Below, in pieces: positions 34,901-48,565 of a stretch of DNA of 64,000 nucleotides. Position numbers and translations under genes: made by a program. The DNA lies in the NCBI GenBank assembly GCA_014843695.1, contig CM026400.1, positions 34,490,435-34,554,434 of the forward strand, read 5' to 3'. The notes beneath the pieces are model-generated. The model did no database searches and was not told the DNA's origin. It saw only the letters and a list, made by a program, of their open reading frames with translations. Numbering within the stretch: position 1 is the stretch's first letter; each line of letters starts with the position of its first letter. Origin of the DNA: Archivesica marissinica. Taxonomy: Eukaryota; Mollusca; Bivalvia; Venerida; Vesicomyidae.

Positions 34901-37900
34901 ATGGATAATGGTGTTGAGGTGTTATATGGATAATGGTGTTGAGGTGTTTATATGGATAATGGTGTTGAAGTGTTTATATGGATAATGGTGTTGAAGTGTT
35001 TATATGAATAATGGTGTTGAAGTGTTTATATGGATAATGGTGTTGAAGTGTTTATATGGATAATGGTGTTGAAGTGTTTATATGGATAATGGTGTTGAGG
35101 TGTATATATGGATAATGGTGTTGAAGTGTTTATATGGATAATGGTGTTGAAGTGTTTATATGGATAATGGTGTTGAAGTGTTTATATGGATAATGGTGTT
35201 GAGGTGTTTATATGGATAATGGTGTTGAGGTGTTTATATGGATAATGGTGTTGAGGTGTATATATGGATAATGGTGTTGAGGTATTTATATGGATAATGG
35301 TGTTGAGGTGTTTATATGGATAATGGTGTTGAGGTGTTTATATGGATAATGGTGTTGAGGTGTTTATATGGATAATGGTGTTGAGGTGTTTATATGGATA
35401 ATGGTGTTGAGGTGTTTATATGGATAATGGTGTTGAGGTGTATATATGGATAATGGTGTTGAGGTGTTTATATGGATAATGGTGTTGAGGTGTATATATG
35501 GATAATGGTGTTGAGGTGTTTATATGGATAATGGTGTTGAGGTGTATATATGGATAATGGTGTTGAGGGTTTATATGGATAATGGTGTTGGGTGTTTATA
35601 TGGATAATGGTGTTGAGGTGTATATATGGATAATGGTGTTGAGGTGTTTATATGGATAATGGTGTTGAGGTGTTTATATGGATAATGGTGTTGAGGTGTT
35701 TATATGGATAATGGTGTTGAGGTGTTTATATGGATAATGGTGTTGAGGTGTTTATATGGATAATGGTGTTGAGGTGTTTATATGGATAATGGTGTTGAGG
35801 TGTATATATGGATAATGGTGTTGAGGTGTATATATGGATAATGGTGTTGAGGTGTATATATGGATAATGGTGTTGAGGTGTTTATATGGATAATGGTGTT
35901 GAGGTGTTTATATGGATAATGGTGTTGAGGTGTTTATATGGATAATGGTGTTGAGGTGTATATATGGATAATGGTGTTGAGGTGTATATATGGATAATGG
36001 TGTTGAGGTGTTTATATGGATAATGGTGTTGAGGTGTATATATGGATAATGGTGTTGAGGTGTATATATGGATAATGGTGTTGAGGTGTTTATATGGATA
36101 ATGGTGTTGAGGTGTTTATATGGATAATGGTGTTGAGGTGTTTATATGGATAATGGTGTTGAGGTGTTTATATGGATAATGGTGTTGAGGTGTATATATG
36201 GATAATGGTGTTGAGGTGTATATATGGATAATGGTGTTGAGGTGTTTATATGGATAATGGTGTTGAGGTGTATATATGGATAATGGTGTTGAGGTGTTTA
36301 TATGGATAATGGTGTTGAGGTGTTTATATGGATAATGGTGTTGAGGTGTATATATGGATAATGGTGTTGAGGTGTTTATATGGATAATGGTGTTGAGGTG
36401 TATATATGGATAATGGTGTTGAGGTGTATATATGGATAATGGTGTTGAGGTGTTTATATGAATAATGGTGTTGAGGTGTTTATATGGATAATGGTGTTGA
36501 GGTGTATATAATGGTGTTGAAGTGTTTATATGGATAATAGTGTTGAGGTGTTTATATGAATAATGGTGTTGAAGTGTTTATATGGATAATGGTGTTGAGG
36601 TNNNNNNNNNNNNNNNNNNNNNNNNNNNNNNNNNNNNNNNNNNNNNNNNNNNNNNNNNNNNNNNNNNNNNNNNNNNNNNNNNNNNNNNNNNNNNNNNNNN
36701 NNNNNNNNNNNNNNNNNNNNNNNNNNNNNNNNNNNNNNNNNNNNNNNNNNNNNNNNNNNNNNNNNNNNNNNNNNNNNNNNNNNNNNNNNNNNNNNNNNNN
36801 NNNNNNNNNNNNNNNNNNNNNNNNNNNNNNNNNNNNNNNNNNNNNNNNNNNNNNNNNNNNNNNNNNNNNNNNNNNNNNNNNNNNNNNNNNNNNNNNNNNN
36901 NNNNNNNNNNNNNNNNNNNNNNNNNNNNNNNNNNNNNNNNNNNNNNNNNNNNNNNNNNNNNNNNNNNNNNNNNNNNNNNNNNNNNNNNNNNNNNNNNNNN
37001 NNNNNNNNNNNNNNNNNNNNNNNNNNNNNNNNNNNNNNNNNNNNNNNNNNNNNNNNNNNNNNNNNNNNNNNNNNNNNNNNNNNNNNNNNNNNNNNNNNNN
37101 NNNNNNNNNNNNNNNNNNNNNNNNNNNNNNNNNNNNNNNNNNNNNNNNNNNNNNNNNNNNNNNNNNNNNNNNNNNNNNNNNNNNNNNNNNNNNNNNNNNN
37201 NNNNNNNNNNNNNNNNNNNNNNNNNNNNNNNNNNNNNNNNNNNNNNNNNNNNNNNNNNNNNNNNNNNNNNNNNNNNNNNNNNNNNNNNNNNNNNNNNNNN
37301 NNNNNNNNNNNNNNNNNNNNNNNNNNNNNNNNNNNNNNNNNNNNNNNNNNNNNNNNNNNNNNNNNNNNNNNNNNNNNNNNNNNNNNNNNNNNNNNNNNNN
37401 NNNNNNNNNNNNNNNNNNNNNNNNNNNNNNNNNNNNNNNNNNNNNNNNNNNNNNNNNNNNNNNNNNNNNNNNNNNNNNNNNNNNNNNNNNNNNNNNNNNN
37501 NNNNNNNNNNNNNNNNNNNNNNNNNNNNNNNNNNNNNNNNNNNNNNNNNNNNNNNNNNNNNNNNNNNNNNNNNNNNNNNNNNNNNNNNNNNNNNNNNNNN
37601 NGTTTATATGGATAATGGTGTTGATGTGTATATATGGATAATGGTGTTGAGGTGTTTATATGGATAATGGTGTTGAGGTGTTTATATGAATAATGGTGTT
37701 GAGGTGTTTATATGGATAATGGTGTTGAGGTGTATATAATGGTGTTGAAGTGTTTATATGGATAATGGTGTTGAGGTGTTTATATGAATAATGGTGTTGA
37801 AGTGTTTATATGGATAATGGTGTTGAGGTGTATATATGAATAATGGTGTTGAAGTGTTTATATGGATAATGGTGTTGAGGTGTTTATATGAATAATGGTG

Positions 37901-40438
37901 TTGAAGTGTTTATATGGATAAGGGTGTTGAGGTGTTTATATGGATAATGGTGTTTATATGGATAAGGGTGTTGAGGTGTTTATATGGATAATGGTGTTGA
38001 GGTGTTTATATGGATAATGGTGTTGAGGTATTTATATGGATAATGGTGTTGAGGTGTTTATATGGATAATGGTGTTGAGGTATTTATATGGATAATGGTG
38101 TTTATATGGATAAGGGTGTTGAGGTATTTATATGGATAATGGTGTTGAGGTGTTTATATGGATAATGGTGTTGAGGTGTTTATATGGATAATGGTGTTGA
38201 GGTATTTATATGGATAATGGTGTTTATATGGATAAGGGTGTTGAGGTATTTATATGGATAATGGTGTTGAGGTGTTTATATGGATAATGGTGTTGAGGTA
38301 TTTATATGGATAATGGTGTTGAGGTATTTATATGGATAATGGTGTTGAGGTGTTTATATGGATAATGGTGTTGAAGTGTTTATATGGATAATGGTGTTGA
38401 GGTGTTTATATGGATAATGGTGTTGAGGTATTTATATGGATAATGGTGTTTATATGGATAGGGTGTTGAGGTATTTATATGGATAATGGTGTTGAAGTGT
38501 TTATATGGATAATGGTGTTGAGGTGTTTATATGGATAATGGTGTTGAGGTATTTATATGGATAATGGTGTTGAGGTGTTTATATGGATAATGGTGTTGAG
38601 GTGTATATATGGATAATGGTGTTGAGGTGTTTATATGGATAATGGTGTTGAGGTGTTTATATGGATAATGGTGTTGAGGTGTTTATATGGATAATGGTGT
38701 TGAGGTGTATATATGGATAATGGTGTTGAGGTGTTTATATGGATAATGGTGTTGAGGTGTTTATATGGATAATGGTGTTGAGGTGTTTATATGGATAATG
38801 GTGTTGAGGTGTTTATATGGATAATGGTGTTGAGGTGTTTATATGGATAATGGTGTTGAGGTGTTTATATGGATAATGGTGTTGAGGTGTTTATATGGAT
38901 AATGGTGTTGAGGTGTATATATGGATAATGGTGTTGAGGTGTTTATATGGATAATGGTGTTGAGGTGTATATATGGATAATGGTGTTGAGGTGTATATAT
39001 GGATAATGGTGTTGGGTTATATGGATAATGGTGTGAGTTTTATATGGATAATGGTGTTGAGGTGTATATATGGATAATGGTGTTGAGGTGTTTATATGGA
39101 TAATGGTGTTGAGGTGTTTATATGGATAATGGTGTTGAGGTGTATATATGGATAATGGTGTTGAGGTGTATATATGGATAATGGTGTTGAGGTGTATATA
39201 TGGATAATGGTGTTGAGGTGTTTATATGGATAATGGTGTTGAGGTGTATATATGGATAATGGTGTTGAGGTGTATATATGGATAATGGTGTTGAGGTGTT
39301 TATATGGATAATGGTGTTGAGGTGTTTATATGGATAATGGTGTTGAAGTGTTTATATGGATAATGGTGTTGAGGTGTTTATATGAATAATGGTGTTGAAG
39401 TGTTTATATGGATAAGGGTGTTTATATGGATAATGGTGTTTATATGGATAAGGGTGTTGAGGTGTTTATATGGATAATGGTGTTGAGGTGTTTATATGGA
39501 TAATGGTGTTGAAGTGTTTATATGGATAATGGTGTTGAGGTGTTTATATGGATAATGGTGTTGAAGTGTTTATATGGATAAGGGTGTTTATATGGATAAT
39601 GGTGTTTATATGGATAAGGGTGTTGAGGTGTTTATATGGATAATGGTGTTGAGGTGTTTATATGGATAATGGTGTGTTTATATGGATAGGTGTTGAGTTT
39701 TATAGGATAATGGTGTTGAGGTGTTATATGGATAATGGTGTTGAGTTATATGGATAATGGTGTTGAGGTGTTTATATGGATAATGGTGTTGAGGTGTTTA
39801 TATGGATAATGGTGTTGAGGTGTTTATATGGATAATGGTGTTGAGGTGTTTATATGGATAATGGTGTTGAGGTGTTTATATGGATAATGGTGTTGAGGTG
39901 TTTATATGGATAATGGTGTTGAGGTGTTTATATGGATAATGGTGTTGAGGTGTTTATATGGATAATGGTGTTGAGGTGTTTATATGGATAATGGTGTTGA
40001 GGTGTTTATATGGATAATGGTGTTGAGGTGTTTATATGGATAATGGTGTTGAGGTGTTTATATGGATAATGGTGTTGAGGTGTTTATATGGATAATGGTG
40101 TTGAGGTGTTTATATGGATAATGGTGTTGGAGGTGTTTATATGGATAATGGTGTTGAGGTGTATATATGGATAATGGTGTTGAGGTGTTTATATGGATAA
40201 TGGTGTTGAGGTGTTTATATGGATAATGGTGTTGAGGTATTTATATGGATAATGGTGTTGAGGTGTATATATGGATAATGGTGTTGAGGTGTATATATGG
40301 ATAATGGTGTTGAGGTGTTTATATGGATAATGGTGTTGAGGTGTTTATATGGATAATGGTGTTGAGGTGTTTATATGAATAATGGTGTTGAGGTGTTTAT
40401 ATGAATAATGGTGTTGAAGTGTTTATATGGATAATAGT
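31922..40438. repeat. Giant 26-bp minisatellite, left block
   Basis: Unit TATGGATAATGGTGTTGAGG plus TGTTTA, with GGTGTATA, GAAGTG and ATGAATAATGG variants and shortened units such as GGTGTTTATATGGATAAGG. Units are largely in register. Clusters with scattered one- to several-base losses occur near 32690-32830, 34390-34440, 34615-34805, 39010-39045 and 39685-39750. The array includes a 1000-N gap and continues after a transposon insertion. Open frames here are artefacts. Confidence 0.97.
36602..37601. other. 1000-N assembly gap inside the array
   Basis: Exactly 1000 Ns, a conventional placeholder size. The same 26-bp repeat lies on both sides, so the true array length is unknown. Confidence 0.98.
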
Positions 40439-40639
40439 AGGGTTTATTCTAGAGTGGTAAAAAGGGCAGGGTGGGTCAGAAAAAAGGGCAGGGTGGGTCA
40501 GAAAAGGGGCAGGGTGGGCCAGAAAAAGGGCAGGGTGGATTTTTAGCCGCAAGAGGGCGCGGCGGAGCTGTCACCCCACCCCCACCGAGAAAACATTAAA
40601 ACATGTATTTTATTATAAAATAATACACCAAATAGTAGC

Positions 40640-40865
40640 TGTAAACATTTCCATAAACCTTTTGATACCCGTAGACAACATAACCAGACACACAAACCCA
40701 TATTGTTATAAACACATCCCTGTCAACAAAGATTCATACAAATTCTCTTTTTATCCAAGAACCGTCATCCAATGGAACTTGTTACCCCTTGCCGCACATG
40801 AAGCAATAACAGTTGATGGCTTTAAAGCACTTATCCCCGTAAATGCCCTCCCAACCATGATCTAA
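40640..40865 (+). pseudogene. C-terminal remnant of a non-LTR reverse transcriptase protein
   Basis: The frame reads NKDSYKFSFYPRTVIQWNLL, then PLAAHEAITVDGFKALI and a stop at 40863-40865. The pattern Y-(K/R)-x-SF(F/Y)PRT-x-x-x-WN-LP is typical of the C-terminus of jockey/CR1-type LINE proteins. Only the last ~65 residues remain, followed by LINE-like 3' sequence to about 40990. Confidence 0.6.
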
Positions 40866-41339
40866 AGCATTCACTCTATGTACAACATCTTAAACAATCA
40901 CTGTAGTATATTTGTCTTTGGACATTCACTTATTTGTAAATATCATCATCTCAAAATTCACCAGTGACGACACATAATCCTCAATATTGAGGGAGTGCCG
41001 AAATCACCAAGAAGATAACTACATTCTTTATTATGAGAGGCTGCTGATGCATATTTTAACAAGAGTTTTCAGATAGAAAGTTTGCTCAAATGCTAAAGTA
41101 ATTTGCTGTAAAACGTTGCACAATGACTAAATTGAAAGCGTGTTTGAAAAGCACAATTCAGAACGAAATCAATATGATGAAGCTTGTATAAATAGTCCAT
41201 TTCGGTATTCTGATGTCCATTTCGGAAATCCCAAATAATTCTGTTCGTACTGTAAATAGCCCTATGTCCCATAATTAACTGTACCTGGTTTGTTTTGATA
41301 ATCACTACATTCCTGTTGTGCATATTGTTAGTGGAATGA

Positions 41340-41575
41340 CTTTTGACTGCTTTTTCCCCGGATGACTTGTAATTGAATACTGATTGTCTTTCCGCAGGGA
41401 TCACAAAACAAACCGTGTATGTCCGGTTTTTCAACCATTTCTCATACTTTTGACCGGATTCGTCGATTTCTTCCAACCTCCACTTGTTCTTTACATCTTT
41501 TTCTAGCACTTTAACGTTGGTACCCTTGTCCAAATATTTCATTTTCGGATTTTTTTTTTTCGGTAAGCTATTTTT
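41340..41575 (-). pseudogene. Transposase N-terminal zinc-finger-like remnant
   Basis: The - strand frame has KNKWRLEEIDESGQKYEKWL, a short Cys-containing segment and a stretch with GEKAVKSH and four residues later MH. A W-L-(Cys)-...-G-x-x-A-x-x-x-H-x4-5-H layout resembles the BED-like N-termini of some animal hAT transposases. No catalytic domain follows, and the later part of the frame has no recognisable motif. The open frame's apparent start lies in the nested MITE. Confidence 0.4.
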
Positions 41576-41707
41576 CTCAACCACACAACTGAATAATGAC
41601 ATCAACCACGCGTTTTGACCCTAACCCTGGGCGGAGCAAGTGATGAAGGCGTTCTTTATGCGTGGTTGATACTATATTCTGATCGGCTGGTTGAGATAAA
41701 GATTTTA
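41563..41707. mobile_element. MITE with CTCAACCA inverted ends, copy 2
   Basis: Nearly identical to 14573-14728 across TGAATAATGACATCAACCAC and TTCTTTATGCGTGGTTGATA. It lacks about ten bases around CCTAATCCAA. It is nested in the hAT-like element. Confidence 0.65.
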
Positions 41708-42839
41708 CTTTTTTTTTCAAATTCACCAAATAGAAAACAGAGGCGATTGTCGCTAAATGAGTTGTTTCCCTTGTCAGTCTATTTTCCTTTGAAATAACGA
41801 CAACTCTTCGTCATCTTGCGCGCGCACTCAGCCCGGTTCGTTCCGATCGTAAACCTGGTAACATTCGGGACTTTTCGGAGCGTGTAGTTCAATTGACTAA
41901 CGGAAAGGGGCGGAAATGCGCGAAACCAGTTCTATTTTAAGTAACATGTCTTGCATCTACGTTTTGAATATGTCTACATTCAATGGTCAGGGCCGTCGCT
42001 TGAGCTATTTTTATGATACGCACGGCCAAATATGCTTGTTTGTCGAGTGATCATAGCGAGCGAGTACGCTAGGGGGGTCCGGGGGCATGCCCCTCCCCTG
42101 AAATTGTTTGAAATGAGGAAGCAATTTCCTGCATTTCAGTGCATTTTGTAACGTACAGGACTAGAGTTCTTACGACAATCCGTATAAAGGTATAAATTAA
42201 GGCTAGATGTATAATATACATGATCTATCGCCCTTATCAATTAAACAAGCACGTACAATAGCACACACTAAATTTCGAGATGCACCATATTTGCAATGGG
42301 CTCAATTATTCCACCACTACACACGTCACGGCGCCTATGTATCCCTACTACCCCCCTGGGGTTTTATTGGATTTTTTCATTTTCTGAGACCAATGATACG
42401 CACATGCGTACTTGCGTATGCCCAGCGACGGGCCTGATGGTAATTACGTTAAAACTAATTCTCGAAATACTAGGTGTTACAATCATAGGCCCTACTTCTT
42501 CTTTTTTTTAACAGTTGCAGTCATCCAATTATCACCAATTAATCCATTGATAAATCGATTTCTTACAGTATCTGCATAATTATGCCCCCAGCTGTTGTGT
42601 ACAGTATATACCAATTATTGATAAATTAAACAGATCACACGTATCGGCTAATATACGGTTGACCGTTAACCTACCTTACGATGATTGACAGCTAATTAAG
42701 CATGATCAAAGAGTCGTGGTTCTAGTTTGGGCAGCATGGCGGAACAAATCGGGCAAAAGGGCGGTCATAAAGGGCAAAAGGGCGGGGCTAAAAAGGGGCA
42801 GGGCGCGGCGCCCTGCCATTCCGCTCTAGAGAAAACCCT

Positions 42840-43813
42840 ATAATAGTGTTGAGGTGTTTATATGAATAATGGTGTTGAAGTGTTTATATGGATAATGGTG
42901 TTGAGGTGTATATATGAATAATGGTGTTGAAGTGTTTATATGGATAATGGTGTTGAGGTGTTTATATGAATAATGGTGTTGAAGTGTTTATATGGATAAT
43001 GGTGTTGAGGTGTTTATATGGATAATGGTGTTTATATGGATAAGGGTGTTGAGGTGTTTATATGGATAATGGTGTTTATATGGATAAGGGTGTTGAGGTG
43101 TTTATATGGATAATGGTGTTGAGGTGTTTATATGGATAATGGTGTTGAGGTATTTATATGGATAATGGTGTTGAGGTGTTTATATGGATAATGGTGTTGG
43201 AGGTGTTTATATGGATACTGGTGTTGAGGTGTTTATATGGATAATGGTGTTGATGTGTTTATATGGATAATGGTGTTGAGGTGTTTATATGGATAATGGT
43301 GTTGAGGTGTATATATGGATAATGGTGTTGAGGTGTTTATATGGATAATGGTGTTGAGGTGTATATATGGATAATGGTGTTGAGGTGTATATATGGATAA
43401 TGGTGTTGAGGTGTTTATATGGATAATGGTGTTGAGGTGTATATATGGATAATGGTGTTGAGGTGTATATATGGATAAGGGTGTTTAGGTATTTATATGG
43501 ATAATGGTGTTGAGGTGTATATATGGATAATGGTGTTGAGGTGTATATATGGATAAGGGTGTTGAGGTATTTATATGGATAATGGTGTTGAGGTGTATAT
43601 ATGGATAATGGTGTTGAGGTGTTTATATGGATAATGGTGTTGAGGTGTTTATATGGATAATGGTGTTGAGGTGTTTATATGGATAATGGTGTTGAAGTGT
43701 TTATATGGATAATGGTGTTGAGGTGTATATATGGATAATGGTGTTGAGGTGTATATATGGATAATGGTGTTGAAGTGTTTATATGAATAATGGTGTTGAG
43801 GTGTTTATATGAG
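42840..43813. repeat. Giant 26-bp minisatellite, right block
   Basis: Continuation of the 26-bp array after the transposon, with the same variant types. It ends at TTTATATGAGGAAAG. Confidence 0.96.
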
Positions 43814-43959
43814 GAAAGAATTCTATGATATTATTACACTGTATCTCCTTGTAAAAATAGTTCCGGTCTTTCTCTGAGCATGTTTTCCTTCATCCAGCGT
43901 AGAAGCTCTCCGATAGTCCCTAAAACAACAATACAATGCATTTAAATTTATAATCGTTA

Positions 43960-46900
43960 GCAGAATACCGACCAACAGTAAAGTTACGACAGCAGAATAC
44001 CGACCAACCGTAAAGTTACGATAGCAGAATACCGACCAACCGTAAAGTTACGATAGCAAACTACCGACCAACTGTAAAGTTACGACAGCAGAATACCGAC
44101 CAACCGTAAAATTACGATAGCAGAATACCGACCAACCGTAAAGATACAACAGCAGAATACCGACCAACCGTAAAGTTACAACAGCAGAATACCGACCAAC
44201 CATAAAGTTACAACAGCAGAATACCGACCAACCGTAAAGTTACAACAGCAGAATACCGACCAACTGTAAAGTTACGACAGCAGAATACCGACCAACAGTA
44301 CAGTTACGATAGCAGAATACCGACCAACAGTAAAGTTACGATAGCAGAATACCGACCAACAGTAAAGTTACGATAACAGAATACCGACCAACCGTAAAGT
44401 TACGATAGCAAACTACCGACCAACCATAAAGTTACGATAGCAGAATACCGACCAACCATAAAGCTACGATAGCAGAATACCGACCAACCGTAAAGTTACG
44501 ATAGCAGAATACCGACCAACCGTAAAGCTACAACAGCAGAATACCGACCAACCGTAAGGAGAATACTGACCAACCGTAAGCAGAATACCGACCAACCGTA
44601 AGCAGAATACCGACCAACCGTAAGCAGAATACTGACCAACCGTAAGCAGAATACCGCAGAATACCGACCAACCGTAAGCAGAATACTGACCAACCGTAAG
44701 CAGAATACCGCAGAATACCGCAGAATACCGACCAACCATAAAGTTACAACAGCAGAATACCGACCAACCGTAAAGTTATGATAACAGAATACTGGCCAAC
44801 CGTAAGCAGAATACCGACCAACCATAAGTTACGATAGCAGAATACCGACCAACCGTAAAGTTACAACAGCACCGACCAACCGTAAAGTTATGATAACAGA
44901 ATACCGACCAACCGTAAAGTTACGATAGCAGAATACCGACCAACCATAAAGTTATGATAACAGAATACCGACCAACCGTAAAGTTACGACAGCAGAATAC
45001 CGACCAACCGTAAAGTTACAACAGCAGAATACCAACCAACCATAAAGTTACAACAGCAGAATACCGACCAACCATAAAGTTACAACAGCAGAATACCGAC
45101 CAACCGTAAAGTTACGATAGCAGAATACTGACCAACCGTAAGCAGAATACCGACCAACCGTAAAGTTACAATAGCAGAATACCGACCAACCATAAAGTTA
45201 CAACAGCAGAATACCGACCAACCATAAAGTTACAACAGCAGAATACCGACCAACCGTAAAGTTACGATAGCAGAATACCGACCAACCGTAAAGTTACAAC
45301 AGCAGAATACCGACCAACCGTAAAGTTACAATAGCAGAATACCGACCAACCGTAAAGTTACGATAGCAGAATACCGACCACCGTAAAGTTACGACAGCAG
45401 AATACCGACCAACCATAAAGTTACGATAGCAGAATACCGACCAACCATAAAGTTACAACAGCAGAATACCGACCAACCGTAAAGTTACGATAGCAGAATA
45501 CCGACCAACCGTAAAGTTACGATAGCAGAATAATGACCAACCGTAAAATTATGATAGCAGAATACTGACCAACCGTAAAGTTATAACAGCAGAATACCAA
45601 CCAACCATAAAGTTACAACAGCAGAATACCGACCAACCGTAAAGTTACAACAGCAGAATACCGACCAACCGTAAAGTTACGATAGCAGAATACCAACCAA
45701 CCGTAAAGTTACGATAGCAGAATACTGACCAACCGTAAGCAGAATACCGACCAACCATAAAGTTACAACAGCAGAATACCGACCAACCGTAAAGTTACGA
45801 TAGCAGAATACCGACCAACCGTAAAGTTACGATAGCAGAATAATGACCAACCGTAAAATTATGATAGCAGAATACTGACCAACCGTAAAGTTATAACAGC
45901 AGAATACCAACCAACCATAAAGTTACAACAGCAGAATACCGACCAACCGTAAAGTTACAACAGCAGAATACCGACCAACCGTAAAGTTACAACAGCAGAA
46001 TACCGACCAACCGTAAAGTTACGATAGCAGAATACCAACCAACCGTAAAGTTACGATAGCAGAATACTGACCAACCGTAAGCAGAATACCGACCAACCGT
46101 AAAGTTACAATAGCAGAATACCGACCAACCATAAAGTTACAACAGCAGAATACCGACCAACCGTAAAGTTACAACAGCAGAATACCGACCAACTGTAAAG
46201 TTACGACAGCAGAATACCGACCAACAGTACAGTTACGATAGCAGAATACCGACCAACAGTAAAGTTACGATAGCAGAATACCGACCAACAGTAAAGTTAC
46301 GATAGCAGAATACCGACCAATCGTAAAGTTACGATAGCAAACTACCGACCAACCATAAAGTTACGATAGCAAAATACCGACCAACCATAAAGCTACGATA
46401 GCAGAATACCGACCAACCGTAAAGTTACGATAGCAGAATACCGACCAACCGTAAAGCTACAACAGCAGAATACCGACCAACCGTAAGGAGAATACCGACC
46501 AACCGTAAGCAGAATACCGACCAACCGTAAGCAGAATACCGACCAACCGTAAGCAGAATACCGACCAACCGTAAGCAGAATACTGACCAACCGTAAGCAG
46601 AATACCGCAGAATACCGACCAACCATAAAGTTACAACAGAAGAATACCGACCAACCGTAAAGTTATGATAACAGAATACTGGCCAACCGTAAGCAGAATA
46701 CCGACCAACCGTAAGTTACGATAGCAGAATACCGACCAACCGTAAAGTTACAACAGCACCGACCAACCGTAAAGTTATGATAACAGAATACCGACCAACC
46801 GTAAAGTTACGATAGCAGAATACCGACCAACCATAAAGTTATGATAACAGAATACCGACCAACCGTAAAGTTACGACAGCAGAATACCGACCAACCATAA

Positions 46901-48311
46901 AGTTACAACAGCAGAATACCGACCAACCATAAAGTTACAACAGCAGAATACCGACCAACCATAAAGTTACAACAGCAGAATACCGACCAACCGTAAAGTT
47001 ACGATAGCAGAATACTGACCAACCGTAAGCAGAATACCGACCAACCATAAAGTTACAACAGCAGAATACCGACCAACCATAAAGTTACAACAGCAGAATA
47101 CCGACCAACCGTAAAGTTACGATAGCAGAATACCGACCAACCGTAAAGTTACAACAGCAGAATACTGACCAACCGTAAGCAGAATACCGACCAACCGTAA
47201 AGTTACAATAGCAGAATACCGACCAACCATAAAGTTACAACAGCAGAATACCGACCAACCATAAAGTTACAACAGCAGAATACCGACCAACCGTAAAGTT
47301 ACGATAGCAGAATACCGACCAACCGTAAAGTTACAACAGCAGAATACCGACCAACCGTAAAGTTACGACAGCAGAATACCGACCAACCGTAAAGTTACGA
47401 TAGCAGAATACCGACCAAGCGTAAAGTTACAATAGCAGAATACCGACCAACCGTAAAGTTACGATAGCAGAATACCGACCACCGTAAAGTTACGACAGCA
47501 GAATACCGACCAACCTTAAAGTTACGATAGCAGAATACCGACCAACCATAAAGTTACAACAGCAGAATACCGACCAACCGTAAAGTTACGATAGCAGAAT
47601 ACCGACCAACCGTAAAGTTACGATAGCAGAATAATGACCAACCGTAAAATTATGATAGCAGAATACTGACCAACCGTAAAGTTATAACAGCAGAATACCA
47701 ACCAACCATAAAGTTACAACAGCAGAATACCGACCAACCATAAAGTTACAACAGCAGAATACCGACCAACCGTAAAGTTACGATAGCAGAATACCAACCA
47801 ACCGTAAAGTTACGATAGCAGAATACTGACCAACCGTAAGCAGAATACCGACCAACCATAAAGTTACAACAGCAGAATACCGACCAACCGTAAAGTTACG
47901 ATAGCAGAATACTGACCAACCGTAAAGTTATGATAGCAGAATAATGACCAACCGTAAAATTATGATAGCAGAATACTGACCAACCGTAAAGTTATAACAG
48001 CAGAATACCAACCAACCATAAAGTTACAACAGCAGAATACCGACCAACCGTAAAGTTACAACAGCAGAATACCGACCAACCGTAAAGTTACGATAGCAGA
48101 ATACCAACCAACCGTAAAGTTACGATAGCAGAATACTGACCAACCGTAAGCAGAATACCGACCAACCATAAAGTTACAACAGCAGAATACCGACCAACCA
48201 TAAGCAGAATACCGACCAACCGTAAGCAGAATACCGACCAACCGTAAGCAGAATACGACCAACCGTAAGCAGAATACCGACCAACCGTAAAGTTACGACA
48301 GCAGAATACCG
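43960..48311. repeat. 32-bp/22-bp minisatellite, 4.35 kb
   Basis: The main unit is 32 bp (ACCGACCAACCGTAAAGTTA, then CGATAGCAGAAT). A 22-bp form has lost about ten bases (CCAACCGTAAGCAGAAT). A block with AAAGCTACGATAGCAG and CGTAAGGAGAAT recurs at an offset near 1930 bp (44461 and 46391). A block with TAATGACCAACCG recurs near 45530, 45840, 47630 and 47940. Open frames on the - strand are artefacts. Confidence 0.96.
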
Positions 48312-48565
48312 GGCACTTGGAACTGTGGGTCATATAGTTTCATGCGGCCGTTATTCTGTCATTGGTGGAATATCACAACATTGATGGAAAATTGATTATC
48401 AGTCCATCGAATTAACCACTCGGCCATGGACGCTAATTTCCATATCAGTGTCACCAGATTTATCTAAATTAATTTTGTACTAATATTATACACATTTACT
48501 TGCTCCTTCATCACTAAATCTTATATTCTTGCAGCCTCCGTGGTATAATGGATACGATGTACACC
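48312..48565. other. Unique spacer
   Basis: No open frame or repeat was recognised. TCGAATTAACCACTCGGCCA near 48408 looks like part of a tRNA-like SINE head on the - strand. Confidence 0.4.

Larger units (their letters stand above)
40439..42839. mobile_element. 2.4-kb hAT-like DNA transposon, non-autonomous
   Basis: The insert splits the 26-bp array with an 8-bp duplication, ATAATAGT (40431-40438 and 42840-42847). The imperfect inverted ends are AGGGTTTATTCTAGAGTGG on the left and, inverted, AGGGTTTTCTCTAGAGCGG on the right. Both subterminal regions are rich in GGGCAGGG words (four units at 40467-40535; 42745-42820). Eight-bp duplications fit hAT (or P) transposons. A - strand remnant at 41360-41560 looks like a transposase zinc-finger N-terminus. 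A LINE fragment and a MITE are nested inside. Confidence 0.72.

Noticed and set aside
36556..37667. 361-codon frames across the N gap
   Set aside because: They consist mostly of undetermined residues over Ns flanked by repeat.
42207..42511. Short + strand frames of 71-76 codons
   Set aside because: No recognisable motif; they lie inside the non-coding part of the hAT-like element.
43960..48311. CRISPR-like appearance of a regular 32-bp array
   Set aside because: There are no unique spacers. The whole unit is repeated, and the context is animal DNA.
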